From Chengkuizengella sp. SCS-71B (GTDB lineage Bacteria; Bacillota; Bacilli; Paenibacillales; KCTC-33759): a stretch of DNA of 64,000 nt. A program made the position numbers and the translations under genes. Below, piece after piece: positions 22,641-31,516 of this stretch (its first letter is position 1; every line of letters starts with the position of its first letter). The stretch lies in contig NZ_JAZHSH010000001.1 in NCBI RefSeq assembly GCF_040100845.1, positions 558,001-622,000 of the forward strand, given 5' to 3'. The notes below the pieces were generated by a model. It did no database searches, was not told where the DNA came from, and saw only the letters and a list, made by a program, of their open reading frames with translations.

Positions 22641-23915
22641 TTGGAAACACATTTAGGAAAGAATAAGGGCTATATAACATTAATGGTTGCACAGTTAATT
22701 TCAAGCCTTGGTGATTGGTTAAGTATTGTGGCAATTATTACACTTGTAGGATTGAAATGGGAAGCGTCCCCTATGGAAATTTCATTTATTATTTTATCTT
22801 TAGCTGTGCCAATGGCGCTTTTAGGACCTCTTGCAGGGACAATTGCAGATCGGTTTAGTCGAAAAATGTTAATGGTTATATCCGATTGTGTTAGAGCAGG
22901 ACTTATTCTTTTGTTAGCATTTGCTAATTCTATTTGGACAGTTTATGTTTGTTTGTTTTTAATTGGTATGTTATCGGCTGTGTTTATTCCAGCTAAAAAT
23001 GGTAAGTTAAAAGAGCTTGTGCCTGATACTCAAATGAAAAGTGCGATGTCTATTACTTCCATGATTGATTCAGGAACTAAGGTACTAGGTCCTTTATTGA
23101 GTGGAGTATTGGTTGCAGCCTTTGGTTCTAAGCTAGTATTCTTTATTGATTCAGCTACTTTTATAGTATCGGCTCTTTTCATTCTAGCCTTACCTAAAGG
23201 GATTAATGCTTTAGAAAAACACCAGGATCTAGAAGAGAATAAAAAAGGTACATTTAAAGAAGAGTTTTTTGAAGGTTTGACATTTATAAAAAGAAATAAT
23301 TTTTTATTAGTTGGAATGGCGGTTTTAGGAATAAGCCTTCTAATTTTACAGTTATCCGATGCTCAAATTATTGTTTTAATTAGGGAACTTTCTAATGTTT
23401 CTCCTGATTTGTTTGGCTATATCGTTACTGCTGCCGGTCTTGGAATGTTTTTCTCAGGGTTGATTTTAGCTAAGAAAACGAACTATAATCCTCTTCAACT
23501 CATGTTCATTGGGGTTTGCGGAATAGGAGTAGGTTTTGGTATGATGGCAGTATTAACTAGTATAGATTTATCTTTATCTACACTATGGGGACCGGCATTA
23601 GGGTTAGTTGCGGGTTTTGCAGCTGGATTAGTTTTTATCCCTTTTCAGGCTGCAGTGCAGACCGATACTCCTGTACATATGACAGGGAGAGCATTTGGGG
23701 TTATCAATAGTGTGACAACGACCGCGACAATTATTGGTCCATTGTTAGGTGGATGGTTAGCAACTGTTTTAGGGGTCATTCCAACATTTATTATAACAGG
23801 ATCACTATTGATCTTGATTTCGATCATTGGCTATACTTTAAAAAGCAAAATAGAGCGAGGGAAGATAGATGTCTCCGAAAGTCAGCAAGGAACACATGGA
23901 GCAGCGACGAGCTAG
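22641..23915 (+). CDS. MFS efflux transporter, macrolide/drug-exporter type
   Basis: About 424 residues with 12 predicted membrane helices. ISSLGDWLSIVAIITLVG in helix 1, the loop 2-3 motif GTIADRFSRKMLMV, and FIPAKNGKLKELVP after helix 4 are typical of the MFS_3/MefA-like branch that exports antibiotics or lipophilic compounds. TTG 22641 is chosen for GGGAGGGG at 22628-22635; the TTG at 22626 overlaps that site. Its stop lies 47 bases inside the following tetR, so both are co-translated and controlled by the twin operators upstream. Confidence 0.87.
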   Translation: METHLGKNKGYITLMVAQLISSLGDWLSIVAIITLVGLKWEASPMEISFIILSLAVPMALLGPLAGTIADRFSRKMLMVISDCVRAGLILLLAFANSIWTVYVCLFLIGMLSAVFIPAKNGKLKELVPDTQMKSAMSITSMIDSGTKVLGPLLSGVLVAAFGSKLVFFIDSATFIVSALFILALPKGINALEKHQDLEENKKGTFKEEFFEGLTFIKRNNFLLVGMAVLGISLLILQLSDAQIIVLIRELSNVSPDLFGYIVTAAGLGMFFSGLILAKKTNYNPLQLMFIGVCGIGVGFGMMAVLTSIDLSLSTLWGPALGLVAGFAAGLVFIPFQAAVQTDTPVHMTGRAFGVINSVTTTATIIGPLLGGWLATVLGVIPTFIITGSLLILISIIGYTLKSKIERGKIDVSESQQGTHGAATS

Positions 23916-24486
23916 CATATTAAATAAAGCAAAAGATGTTTTCATACAACATGGTTATGAACATACAACGATGAAACATATCATGGATGCAGCCAAAGTA
24001 AGTAGAGGTGGTTTATATCAGTATTTTTCTAACAAGGAAGATGTATTTGAAACCATTCTTGAAGATGAATTACAGGTGTATTTAGATGAACTGGAGGAAG
24101 TGTTACAAGAAAAAGTCCATTCTCATTGGGATTTGTTATTAGGAACCATATATGGTGAGGAGAGACAACCAAATGATGAAATGGATCCTTTAGCACCTTC
24201 AAAACTAGAGTTCTTTATTACGGGAAGAAATAATAAACGCAGAAGAGAATATGGCAAGGCTCGATATTATAATGGATTTAAAATATACAGTAATATCATA
24301 AAAAAGGGCCAACAAAATGGTGAATTCAGCACGAAGTTTGACAGTGATGTCATTGCTAGATCCATCATTGCGTTTATAGATGGATTAGCTTTAGATCATT
24401 CCATATTACCGAAAGAAGATTTGAAATTGGAGCAACAGTCGGCTTTATTTATGGATTATTTAAAAACAACACTCGGGGTAGAGTGA
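23869..24486 (+). CDS. TetR-family repressor of the MFS exporter
   Basis: 205 residues: N-terminal HTH (RRASILNKAKDVFIQHGY, TTMKHIMDAAKVSRGGLYQY, FSNKEDVF, residues about 10-60) and a helical ligand domain. It resembles the YfiR/YcnC-type TetR proteins that sense a substrate of the adjacent pump. Autoregulation is likely through the palindromes at 22570-22622. Translation is coupled to the pump gene. Confidence 0.88.
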   Translation: MSPKVSKEHMEQRRASILNKAKDVFIQHGYEHTTMKHIMDAAKVSRGGLYQYFSNKEDVFETILEDELQVYLDELEEVLQEKVHSHWDLLLGTIYGEERQPNDEMDPLAPSKLEFFITGRNNKRRREYGKARYYNGFKIYSNIIKKGQQNGEFSTKFDSDVIARSIIAFIDGLALDHSILPKEDLKLEQQSALFMDYLKTTLGVE

Positions 24487-24522
24487 TAGTGATCAACAAT
24501 GTAAAAAATGATCAGTTCAAAC

Positions 24523-24562
24523 AAAAAACCTCTTCAATCGTATTGAATTGAAGAGTTTTTTT
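24523..24562 (+). terminator. terminator after the TetR gene
   Basis: AACCTCTTCAAT and its near-complement ATTGAAGAGTT around a short loop, with seven T after it. Confidence 0.8.
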
Positions 24563-24584
24563 AATCTTGTTCTTGGATTATAAA

Positions 24585-24713
24585 CTACGTTTTTGTCTTT
24601 CCTTCCTTCTGTTCTTCCCAAATTTCATCAAAGGATTCAACCTTACCGTGTGGTTTAGGATTTTCTTTTTTCATTTTAAATTCATTTTCTTTACTTCGGT
24701 TCGTTTTTGCCAT
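24585..24713 (-). CDS. 42-residue hydrophilic protein
   Basis: Starts MAKTNRSKENEFKMKKE, contains KPHGKVESFDEIWEEQ, and ends KEGKTKT. GGGAG lies 10 bases before ATG 24713 on the reverse strand. Size, charge and lack of apolar residues resemble small spore proteins, but I recognise no family. Confidence 0.55.
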   Translation of the reverse strand: MAKTNRSKENEFKMKKENPKPHGKVESFDEIWEEQKEGKTKT

Positions 24714-24809
24714 TTCGTATAATCTCCCTATGGTCAGTTTAAATTGACAATTACTCTTTACTTTATGAAGTATCTTTATTATGGCAATTTTCTAAAAGAA
24801 AGATTCACT

Positions 24810-24974
24810 TTAAATTTTGTGTTTTTGGCATCTTTTACACACTTTTAAGTTCTCTCCTTCTTCGTTCACAATATCATAAAGTAGTTTAATACGAGTTGCA
24901 TTACATATAGGACATGTTCCTCTGCTTCTAGTTGGTATTTTCCACAAAGCTTTTCCGCGTTTCGATTTTGCCAC
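24810..24974 (-). CDS. small zinc-ribbon protein
   Basis: 54 residues: MAKSKRGKALWKIPTRSRG, then CPICNATRIKLLYD and CKRCQKHKI. Two CxxC pairs should bind one zinc. GTG 24974 is chosen because GGAAGGAAGG lies just upstream; a longer frame to 24992 would run over it. Similar tiny CPIC/CKRC proteins occur in Bacillales without a known function. Confidence 0.65.
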   Translation of the reverse strand: MAKSKRGKALWKIPTRSRGTCPICNATRIKLLYDIVNEEGENLKVCKRCQKHKI

Positions 24975-25090
24975 GACGATCCTTCCTTCCACATTCGTTT
25001 TTACAATCCTATATCATGTTTATGTTAATAGGTGATTTTTAGGACACTGAAAACAATTCATTTTAAGATACTTATAAAGATTTCGAAAAA

Positions 25091-25124
25091 TAAAAAACTT
25101 CTTCAGAAAGATATCTGAAGAAGT
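25091..25124 (-). terminator. terminator of the DUF2621 gene (reverse strand)
   Basis: ACTTCTTCAGA and TCTGAAGAAGT form a perfect 11-bp stem; on the reverse strand it is followed by a T-run. Confidence 0.8.
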
Positions 25125-25143
25125 ATGAATTGAACATTAATGA

Positions 25144-25575
25144 TTATGCTTTTTTCAGCAAGTGTTCATAAGCCGAATAATCAATTTCATTTTTCTCAAG
25201 AAATGAGATTAAACTTTTGTAATCTCTCCTTGGTGTTGCTAATATATATCCTTCTACACAATGATCACGAGTCACTTCTGAAGCATTACTTTCTAGTGCA
25301 ACTTGTCCAATTTTTGCAGCAATTGAATGCTTAGCTATATCACGAAAAGGAGTTGGAACAGGTGAGACTAACTGTTCTAGAAATTCCTTTGATTCATCCG
25401 TCCATAAATGTCTGCTTTTTTCAACATAATGATTTTGCCAATCTAATTTCGATTTACCGTCTGCTTGAGGGAGTACTTTCAAGAATTTTCTAAACATGAA
25501 GTATCCACCAATAGACATGAAACCGATTAATATAAAGACCCATATAAAAATAAACCATGAGAAACCTGTTGACAT
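25144..25575 (-). CDS. DUF2621-family membrane-anchored protein
   Basis: 143 residues. One N-terminal membrane helix (FIFIWVFILIGFMSIGGYF), then FRKFLKVLPQADGKSKLDWQ, HLWTDESKEFLEQLVSPVP, and a small helical domain ending DYSAYEHLL. I recognise this as the DUF2621 family (B. subtilis YneK), function unknown. GAGGTGAAA precedes ATG 25575. Confidence 0.75.
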   Translation of the reverse strand: MSTGFSWFIFIWVFILIGFMSIGGYFMFRKFLKVLPQADGKSKLDWQNHYVEKSRHLWTDESKEFLEQLVSPVPTPFRDIAKHSIAAKIGQVALESNASEVTRDHCVEGYILATPRRDYKSLISFLEKNEIDYSAYEHLLKKA

Positions 25576-26019
25576 TCATTTCACCTCATAAAATTACAAA
25601 TACTACTAGAAGTTATTCAAAAAGTCCCCTTTTGCCAGCACAGGACGTGCTGGTACTACATTAGTCACATGGAAGTGACTGGTTTTCAGTAGTGATCACG
25701 AACTGACTCTAGGAAGTGACTTCGACATCGAATATTGCACTCACATTTGAAGTCCGGTGCTCATGTAACAATAACTACACTCCGCTCCGGCTTCTTCATA
25801 TTTGCACAATCTTCTCGGTGCTGAAAACTGAACTTTTTGAACATGTAACTAACAATAAAGTATATCTTATTTTTAAACAAAATTCGAGTGAAGTCTTTTT
25901 TGTACTTGTATGAACTTTTCGTTAATCGGTGAGGCAGCTCATTCAAGCTGTTAAACGATGTGTTACAATAATGTGAAACAGTACGATCTGAACAGTATTC
26001 TATTGAGAGGTAAATGTTA
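25576..26019. other. 444-base stretch with hairpin repeats and a dispersed repeat
   Basis: CCAGCAC/GTGCTGG (25635-25653) and AGTCAC/GTGACT (about 25663-25680) are small hairpins. CACAATCTTCTCGGTGCTGA, then AAACTGAACTTTTTGAACA (about 25805-25843), recurs in diverged form at 31453-31495. CTTGTATGAACTT at 25905-25917 recurs before xylF. Frames here on both strands lack ribosome sites. Confidence 0.55.
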
Positions 26020-26988
26020 ATGAGAAAAATAATTATCGTAGCTCTTTCGATGGGTAGTATCATAACCATGATTGTATCCGCTTATTACATTATTAATATG
26101 TATAATGATAATTCAATCCTATATTTGGAACCAGATGAAAACGATTTTAATAAATATAGAATTGTTTTAATTTCCGATCAGTTGGGAAGTGTTTCTTGGG
26201 ATGAGCTTGTTGACGGTGTAAGCTATATTGCACAAAATAATAATACCGATCTGAATATTTGGGGAACATATCGAACGAATCAAAATGAAATCATTAAACA
26301 AATTGAAATGGCTATCGCATCTAAAGTGGATGGTATTCTCGTTCGAGGTATCGATGATCCTGATTTTAATGAGGTCGTGAATCAAGCATCCATAAAAGGG
26401 ATACCTGTAATTACAATAGCTTCAGATGCACCAGATAGTTTAAGAAGAACTTATGTTGGGGTAGATCATTATCAAGAAGGCATAAAAATCGCAGAGTATT
26501 TACAAAAAACAATCGAATTGCCAGCTAATGTTTGTTTCTTAGCTGGAGAAGATTCCATCAACTTGCAAGAAATGAGACAAAGAGGTGTCATGGATACCCT
26601 AATAACAAATAAAAAGATTAAAATAGGAAATCCCTATGTTTTTAATGATAGGCTAAAATCTACATTCCAAGAATCAGTCTCTTTATTAAATGAGAACCCT
26701 AGTTGTAAAAATATCGTTGCTTTAAATGCAGGTGGAGCAAGTCAAATTGTAAAAACAATTAAAACAAGATCTCGGATTGAAAACTATAAGATATACGCTT
26801 TTGATGACAATACAGAAATAAGAGAGTTAGTAAAAAAGGGGATTATTCAGGCGACAATTGAACATCATCCAAAAGAAATTGGAGTAAAAAGTATGGTGAT
26901 GATGCTAAAATGGTTAGAAGGTAAGGAAATACCACTTGAAAAAAACCACTACACTCCTAGTAAAGTCATAACGGAGTTTGATCTATGA
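26020..26988 (+). CDS. membrane-anchored sugar-binding sensor protein (XylFII-like)
   Basis: 322 residues. An N-terminal anchor (KIIIVALSMGSIITMIVSAY) is followed by a type I periplasmic-binding fold: IVLISDQLGSVSWDELVDG, SKVDGILVRGIDDPDFNE, IKGIPVITIASDAP, TYVGVDHYQEG and a closing FDDNTEIRELVKKGII. It overlaps the kinase by ATGA. In Clostridium beijerinckii a XylFII protein senses xylose and hands the signal to a LytS kinase and YesN regulator; the gene order here is the same and xylFGH follow. ATG 26020 is nine bases from GAGAGG; ATG 26014 is too close. Ligand is inferred. Confidence 0.82.
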   Translation: MRKIIIVALSMGSIITMIVSAYYIINMYNDNSILYLEPDENDFNKYRIVLISDQLGSVSWDELVDGVSYIAQNNNTDLNIWGTYRTNQNEIIKQIEMAIASKVDGILVRGIDDPDFNEVVNQASIKGIPVITIASDAPDSLRRTYVGVDHYQEGIKIAEYLQKTIELPANVCFLAGEDSINLQEMRQRGVMDTLITNKKIKIGNPYVFNDRLKSTFQESVSLLNENPSCKNIVALNAGGASQIVKTIKTRSRIENYKIYAFDDNTEIRELVKKGIIQATIEHHPKEIGVKSMVMMLKWLEGKEIPLEKNHYTPSKVITEFDL

Positions 26989-28433
26989 AAACAATTCAGA
27001 AAAAAATCATACTGCTGTCATTGTTTATATGGATGATGATGTTGGGTATTTGGTTATTTATGAGTTATCATAATCAAAAAACGATTGAGCAGTATAATCA
27101 AATATTACAAAGATATTTATTAATGAATCAAGTTTCAAACCTAAGTGAAAACTTAATTGCTACATTACATGAGTACATATTAGAAACATCTGAAGAGCAA
27201 CTTGTATCTTATGAAAATAAAAAATTGGAATTACAAACTACATCTGTTCAATTGAATTCATTGAGAAACACTAATAATTATATGGATTTAATCAATTATG
27301 AAAATATGATTAGGAGCCAGATAGAATCAACAGAGTTAGCTTTGATTTCTTTTCAAAATGATCGTTTCGAGCTAGCTACATCTCATTTGGATCAAGCAAC
27401 CAAAATATCAGATTACATTGAAGAGATGACACTATCTATTTTAGATCACGAATTAAAGACATATCATCAATTTTATCGATCCATTATTGAACAAAGTACG
27501 AACCTAGAAAAAATGGGTTTTTGGATCTTGTTGATGGCTTCCTTTTTGTTGTTGTTATTTTCCTATCTATTCGCGGGAAGTATCACACGTCCAATTCTTA
27601 AACTAACTCTGGCAGTAAAAGAGATATCTAGGGGTAAGTTTGATAGGCAAATCAATATCAAAAGCAATGATGAAATTGGGTTTTTGGCTAATGTGTTTGA
27701 ACGTATGCGCACTGATATTAAAAAATTAATAGGTGAAATGAAGGAAAAGGCTAAAATTGAACGTGATCTTAATGAACATAAACTACTGTTAAAGGAAAGC
27801 GAACTTAAAAGTCTGCAAAGTCAGATCAACCCTCATTTTTTGTTTAATACTTTAAACACAATATCGAAAAAAGCTTATTTAGAGGAAGCTTATGAAACAA
27901 GTGATCTCATTACTTCTGTATCCAATTTATTGCGTTATAATTTAAGACAGATGGGCACGACGGTCACAATTCTTGAAGAAATGAAAGGGGTACAGGAATA
28001 TTTAGCGATTCAAAAAGCAAGATTTTTTGATCGTGTCCAGTACGATATTGACATTGAAGGTAAATGTTTTTCTTTTGAAATTCCTTCTTTAACGATTCAA
28101 CCCTTTGTTGAAAATGCATTCATTCATGCTATAGAACCATCTGAAGAAGGTGGAGAAATACATATTAAAATTAAGGATCAACCAGAGCATGTTTTGATTT
28201 GTATAGAAGATAAAGGGAAAGGAATGTCACAGGGAAAAGTGAACGAAATTTTAAAGGGAGAATCTTCAAATCAATATGAAGGGCATTCAACTGGAATCGG
28301 CACAAGTAATGTGATTAACAGATTGAGATTACACTATGGTATTGATGATGTGATTCAAATTTCAAGTATTCCAGAAAAAGGGACAAAAATAACATTGCAG
28401 CTCCCAAAAAGGAGAAAGGATATTAATGAATAA
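26985..28433 (+). CDS. LytS/YesM-type sensor histidine kinase for xylose
   Basis: 482 residues: membrane helix at about 8-27, an external helical sensor region to about 175, a second helix (FWILLMASFLLLLFSYLFAG), a HAMP domain (about 200-252), then the His_kinase domain with QINPHFLFNTLN (phospho-His about 284) and a HATPase_c domain (FVENAFIHAI, EDKGKGMSQG, GIGTSNVINRL). It should bind the upstream sensor protein outside the cell and phosphorylate the downstream YesN-type regulator. It overlaps both neighbours (4 and 8 bases), so the three form one operon. Confidence 0.92.
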   Translation: MKTIQKKIILLSLFIWMMMLGIWLFMSYHNQKTIEQYNQILQRYLLMNQVSNLSENLIATLHEYILETSEEQLVSYENKKLELQTTSVQLNSLRNTNNYMDLINYENMIRSQIESTELALISFQNDRFELATSHLDQATKISDYIEEMTLSILDHELKTYHQFYRSIIEQSTNLEKMGFWILLMASFLLLLFSYLFAGSITRPILKLTLAVKEISRGKFDRQINIKSNDEIGFLANVFERMRTDIKKLIGEMKEKAKIERDLNEHKLLLKESELKSLQSQINPHFLFNTLNTISKKAYLEEAYETSDLITSVSNLLRYNLRQMGTTVTILEEMKGVQEYLAIQKARFFDRVQYDIDIEGKCFSFEIPSLTIQPFVENAFIHAIEPSEEGGEIHIKIKDQPEHVLICIEDKGKGMSQGKVNEILKGESSNQYEGHSTGIGTSNVINRLRLHYGIDDVIQISSIPEKGTKITLQLPKRRKDINE

Positions 28434-29979
28434 AATTCTCATTGTAGATGATGAAGCGATTGAAAGAATGGCATTGCAGAAAATTCTTGAAAAGCATATT
28501 GCTAATATTCAAATCGTTGGACAAGCTAGCAATGGTAAAGAAGCAATTGAAATGGCTAAGGAACTTGAACCTGATCTTATATTCATGGATATTCGAATGC
28601 CAGAGGTGGATGGTTTAGCTGCAGTTAAAACTATTAAACAATTTGCCCCTTTTGTCAGATTTATTATGGTATCTGCCTACGATACTTTTGAGTACGCAAG
28701 AACTGCATTGAAGCTGCAAGTTAAGGACTATATTCTCAAACCTAGCAAACCTGTAGATATAGTTCATGCTGTTCAAAAAGTATTGGATGAAATGGACATT
28801 GAAAAAAAAGAGAAGGAGGTTCAATTGCAGAGCGAGGAACGTCTTGAAAAAATATTGCCAATTGTAGAAGCAGATTTAGTTACACAACTTTTGTTTGAGC
28901 ATATTCATGTCATGCAACTTGATGAAATGATAGAAATATTAGGTATGGTTGAAATCCAAAATGCGTATGTACTTTTGTTAGTAGTTCAAACCGAAAATTT
29001 TGAGAAAATGGAACCCATTCCTTTATTGGAATTATATCGTGAAGTCAAAAGCTTTTATCATCAGGAGGAACAGGGTTTTGTAGGTGCTTTGTCAGGTAAA
29101 CATATTCCTATCATTGTGATCCCAAAACCTGAAAAGACGTATCGTTCTCATGCTTCAAGTTTAATCAGGAAATTGCTTAATTTTTCAAATCGTTTTCAAG
29201 GTATTCATTTTTTCATCGGGGTTGGAAAGCCATGTGTTCAAATCGAGCACATTCAAAATTCATATCATGAGGCTTTATTAGCATCTGCAGATTTAGACTT
29301 GCCAACCAAACATCTCTTTTACGAGGATTTAAAAAAATTAAATGCAACATCAAATACGTTAGATTTAGACCTGGAAAAACGAATGTTGGAAGAAACAAGG
29401 AAAGGAAATGTTCATCCATTACCTGAACTAATAAATCAGCTCATTATAAACTATGCATCCAATAAAAAACCTCAAATCGAAATTCAACAAAGAGTATTGC
29501 AAGTACTATGGTTAATGAGCCGAAGTATGAATGAAATGGGTTTTGAAGTGGAAAGTCCAATTTATTTAACAAAAATTGAAAGTATACAACAATTAAAGAC
29601 AGAAACAAATGTGATTTTGAGAAAAATGATCGAGCCTATAGAAAAGATGAGTGCTGGGGTTGAACCTGATTTATTATCAAGAATGAAAAACTATGTTTAC
29701 AAAAATGCACATCATGAGATATCTTTAGAAATACTCGCAGAATTTGTTGGATTCAGTCCGTATTATGTTAGCAAACTTTTTAAAGATCAGTTGGGGACAA
29801 ACTATATTGATTTTCTCACACAATGTCGACTTGAACGTGCTAGGGAATTGATGACAGATCCCCAAAGAAGTTTAAAAGAAATTACATATGAAATAGGATA
29901 TAAGGACCCGAATTATTTTAGTAGAGTATTTAAGAAAAAATATGGCGTTTCACCAACAGAATTTAGAAATAAAGTTTGA
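28426..29979 (+). CDS. YesN-type AraC response regulator for xylose
   Basis: 517 residues. Receiver domain with acidic Asp8/Asp9, phospho-acceptor Asp55 (LIFMDIRMP) and Lys in DYILKPSKP; a long middle region; and an AraC HTH pair at about 415-515 (ISLEILAEFVGFSPYYVSKL and LKEITYEIGYKDPNYFSRVF). It is expected to activate xylF. The 13-base repeat found before this operon and before xylF may be its site. A terminator follows. Confidence 0.92.
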   Translation: MNKILIVDDEAIERMALQKILEKHIANIQIVGQASNGKEAIEMAKELEPDLIFMDIRMPEVDGLAAVKTIKQFAPFVRFIMVSAYDTFEYARTALKLQVKDYILKPSKPVDIVHAVQKVLDEMDIEKKEKEVQLQSEERLEKILPIVEADLVTQLLFEHIHVMQLDEMIEILGMVEIQNAYVLLLVVQTENFEKMEPIPLLELYREVKSFYHQEEQGFVGALSGKHIPIIVIPKPEKTYRSHASSLIRKLLNFSNRFQGIHFFIGVGKPCVQIEHIQNSYHEALLASADLDLPTKHLFYEDLKKLNATSNTLDLDLEKRMLEETRKGNVHPLPELINQLIINYASNKKPQIEIQQRVLQVLWLMSRSMNEMGFEVESPIYLTKIESIQQLKTETNVILRKMIEPIEKMSAGVEPDLLSRMKNYVYKNAHHEISLEILAEFVGFSPYYVSKLFKDQLGTNYIDFLTQCRLERARELMTDPQRSLKEITYEIGYKDPNYFSRVFKKKYGVSPTEFRNKV

Positions 29980-30016
29980 TATCTTATTAAAAAGTGATAA
30001 GGGTTTATATTCTTGT

Positions 30017-30065
30017 AAAAACACCAGTGGTTAGTTTAATAAAACTTCCATAATGGTGTTTTTTT
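30017..30065 (+). terminator. terminator after the response regulator
   Basis: AAAACACCA pairs with TGGTGTTTT across a long loop, with a T-run. Confidence 0.7.
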
Positions 30066-30067
30066 AT

Positions 30068-30080
30068 CTTGTATGAACTT
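30068..30080 (+). promoter_or_regulatory. 13-base motif shared by sensor-operon and xylF leaders
   Basis: CTTGTATGAACTT occurs here, 128 bases before xylF, and at 25905-25917, 102 bases before the sensor gene. It is a candidate half-site for the YesN-type regulator. Confidence 0.4.
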
Positions 30081-30208
30081 CACTTTATAGGGTGAACATA
30101 AAAAAGTGCTGTATATACCAATAAAGTACAGACGATTATCTCTCACAAACAATATATTTCTTGGTAGTCTTAAAATTGTAAATACTTATATTAAAAAGGA
30201 GAGGTAGA

Positions 30209-31273
30209 ATGAACACAAAATTCAAGAAGGTTGGGGTTTTATTACTAGCGTTAGTTTTTGTATTTTCAATAGCTGCGTGTGGTAATAGTGATAATGCTAC
30301 AGATACTGGAAGTAACGAAGGGGATAAAGAAGTAAGTGACGATAAGATTGTAATCGGTTTCTCTATGGATACATTACAAGAAGAGCGTTGGCAAAGAGAC
30401 CGTGACTTCTTTGTTGAAAAAGCAGAGGAGTTAGGTGCAGAAGTATTAGTACAATCAGCAAACAGTGACGATGCAAAACAAATTTCTCAAGCTGAAAACT
30501 TAATTAGTCAAGGGGTAGACGTTTTGGTTGTAGTTCCTCATTCAGCTAAAGCAGCAGCGGCAATTGTTGAAAAAGCACATGAAGCTGGAATTAAAGTTCT
30601 ATCTTATGATCGTTTAATCAAAGAAGCGGATGTAGATTTATATGTTTCTTTTGATAACGAACGTGTAGGTGAAATGCAAGCTACAGCTATCGTAGAAGCT
30701 GCACCAACTGGTAACTATGTACTAATCGAAGGTGCAGACACTGATAATAATGCACACTTATTTAAACAAGGTCAAATGAACATTCTTCAACCTTTAGTTG
30801 ATAAAGGTGATATTACGATCGTTTATGAGCAATTTACAGAAGGTTGGGACCCTGCGAATGCATTAGCAAATATGGAAAATGCTTTAACTAAAAATGAAAA
30901 CAACATCGATGCGGTTGTTGCTGCTAATGATGGTACAGCTGGTGGCGTTATCCAAGCGTTAGACCAACAAGGATTAGCAGGTCAAATCCCCGTATCTGGT
31001 CAAGATGCTGAGCTTGCTGGTATTCAAAGAATTGTTGAAGGAACACAAACAATGACGGTTTACAAGCCAATCAAAGATTTAGCTTACCATTCTGCTCAAT
31101 TAGCAATTGATTTAGCAAATGGAAAAACTCCGGAAACTACAAAAGTTGTAAATAATGAATTTAAAGACGTTCCATCAATTCTTTTAGATCCAATTCCAGT
31201 GAATAAAGATAACATTGATGAAACTGTTATTGCCGATGGTTTCCACTCTCAAGAGGATGTATACGGGGAATAA
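30209..31273 (+). CDS. xylF: xylose ABC transporter substrate-binding lipoprotein
   Basis: 354 residues. Lipoprotein signal with lipobox SIAAC (Cys at about 24), a Ser/Asp/Gly linker, and a type I periplasmic-binding fold: IVIGFSMDTLQEERWQRDRD, QAENLISQGVDVLVVVPHSA, VLSYDRLI, and ANDGTAGGVIQALDQQGL. The ERWQRD motif and linked permease genes match XylF. AAAGGAGAGG precedes ATG 30209. A terminator between xylF and xylG should make this subunit the most abundant. Confidence 0.92.
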   Translation: MNTKFKKVGVLLLALVFVFSIAACGNSDNATDTGSNEGDKEVSDDKIVIGFSMDTLQEERWQRDRDFFVEKAEELGAEVLVQSANSDDAKQISQAENLISQGVDVLVVVPHSAKAAAAIVEKAHEAGIKVLSYDRLIKEADVDLYVSFDNERVGEMQATAIVEAAPTGNYVLIEGADTDNNAHLFKQGQMNILQPLVDKGDITIVYEQFTEGWDPANALANMENALTKNENNIDAVVAANDGTAGGVIQALDQQGLAGQIPVSGQDAELAGIQRIVEGTQTMTVYKPIKDLAYHSAQLAIDLANGKTPETTKVVNNEFKDVPSILLDPIPVNKDNIDETVIADGFHSQEDVYGE

Positions 31274-31289
31274 TCCATATTTAATTTAG

Positions 31290-31334
31290 CGGGGAAGATG
31301 AAGGGAGTTACTCTTTCATTTCCCCCCCTTTTTT
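31290..31334 (+). terminator. partial terminator between xylF and xylG
   Basis: GGGGAA-ATGAA pairs with TTCAT-TTCCCC, then C/T-run. A diverged copy of the 25.8-kb dispersed repeat (CACAATCTTCTAGGTGGAAA onward) lies at 31453-31495, before the xylG ribosome site. Confidence 0.7.
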
Positions 31335-31516
31335 AGAGGATAGGAAAGTCTGAATTCTATCCTCAAAAAAAGGCATGAATTCTAATAAAGATTTTCTCAA
31401 TTACTCCAATACAAGCTTTTTACTCATAGGTCTTGCTCAATAAAGTACATTCCACAATCTTCTAGGTGGAAAACGAAATTTTTTGAACAAGTACTATAGC
31501 AGGGGGGAGAACAAAA

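Noticed and set aside
25716-26069. Overlapping frames on both strands before the sensor operon
   Set aside because: No ribosome sites, low-complexity content, and the reverse one overlaps the sensor gene start.
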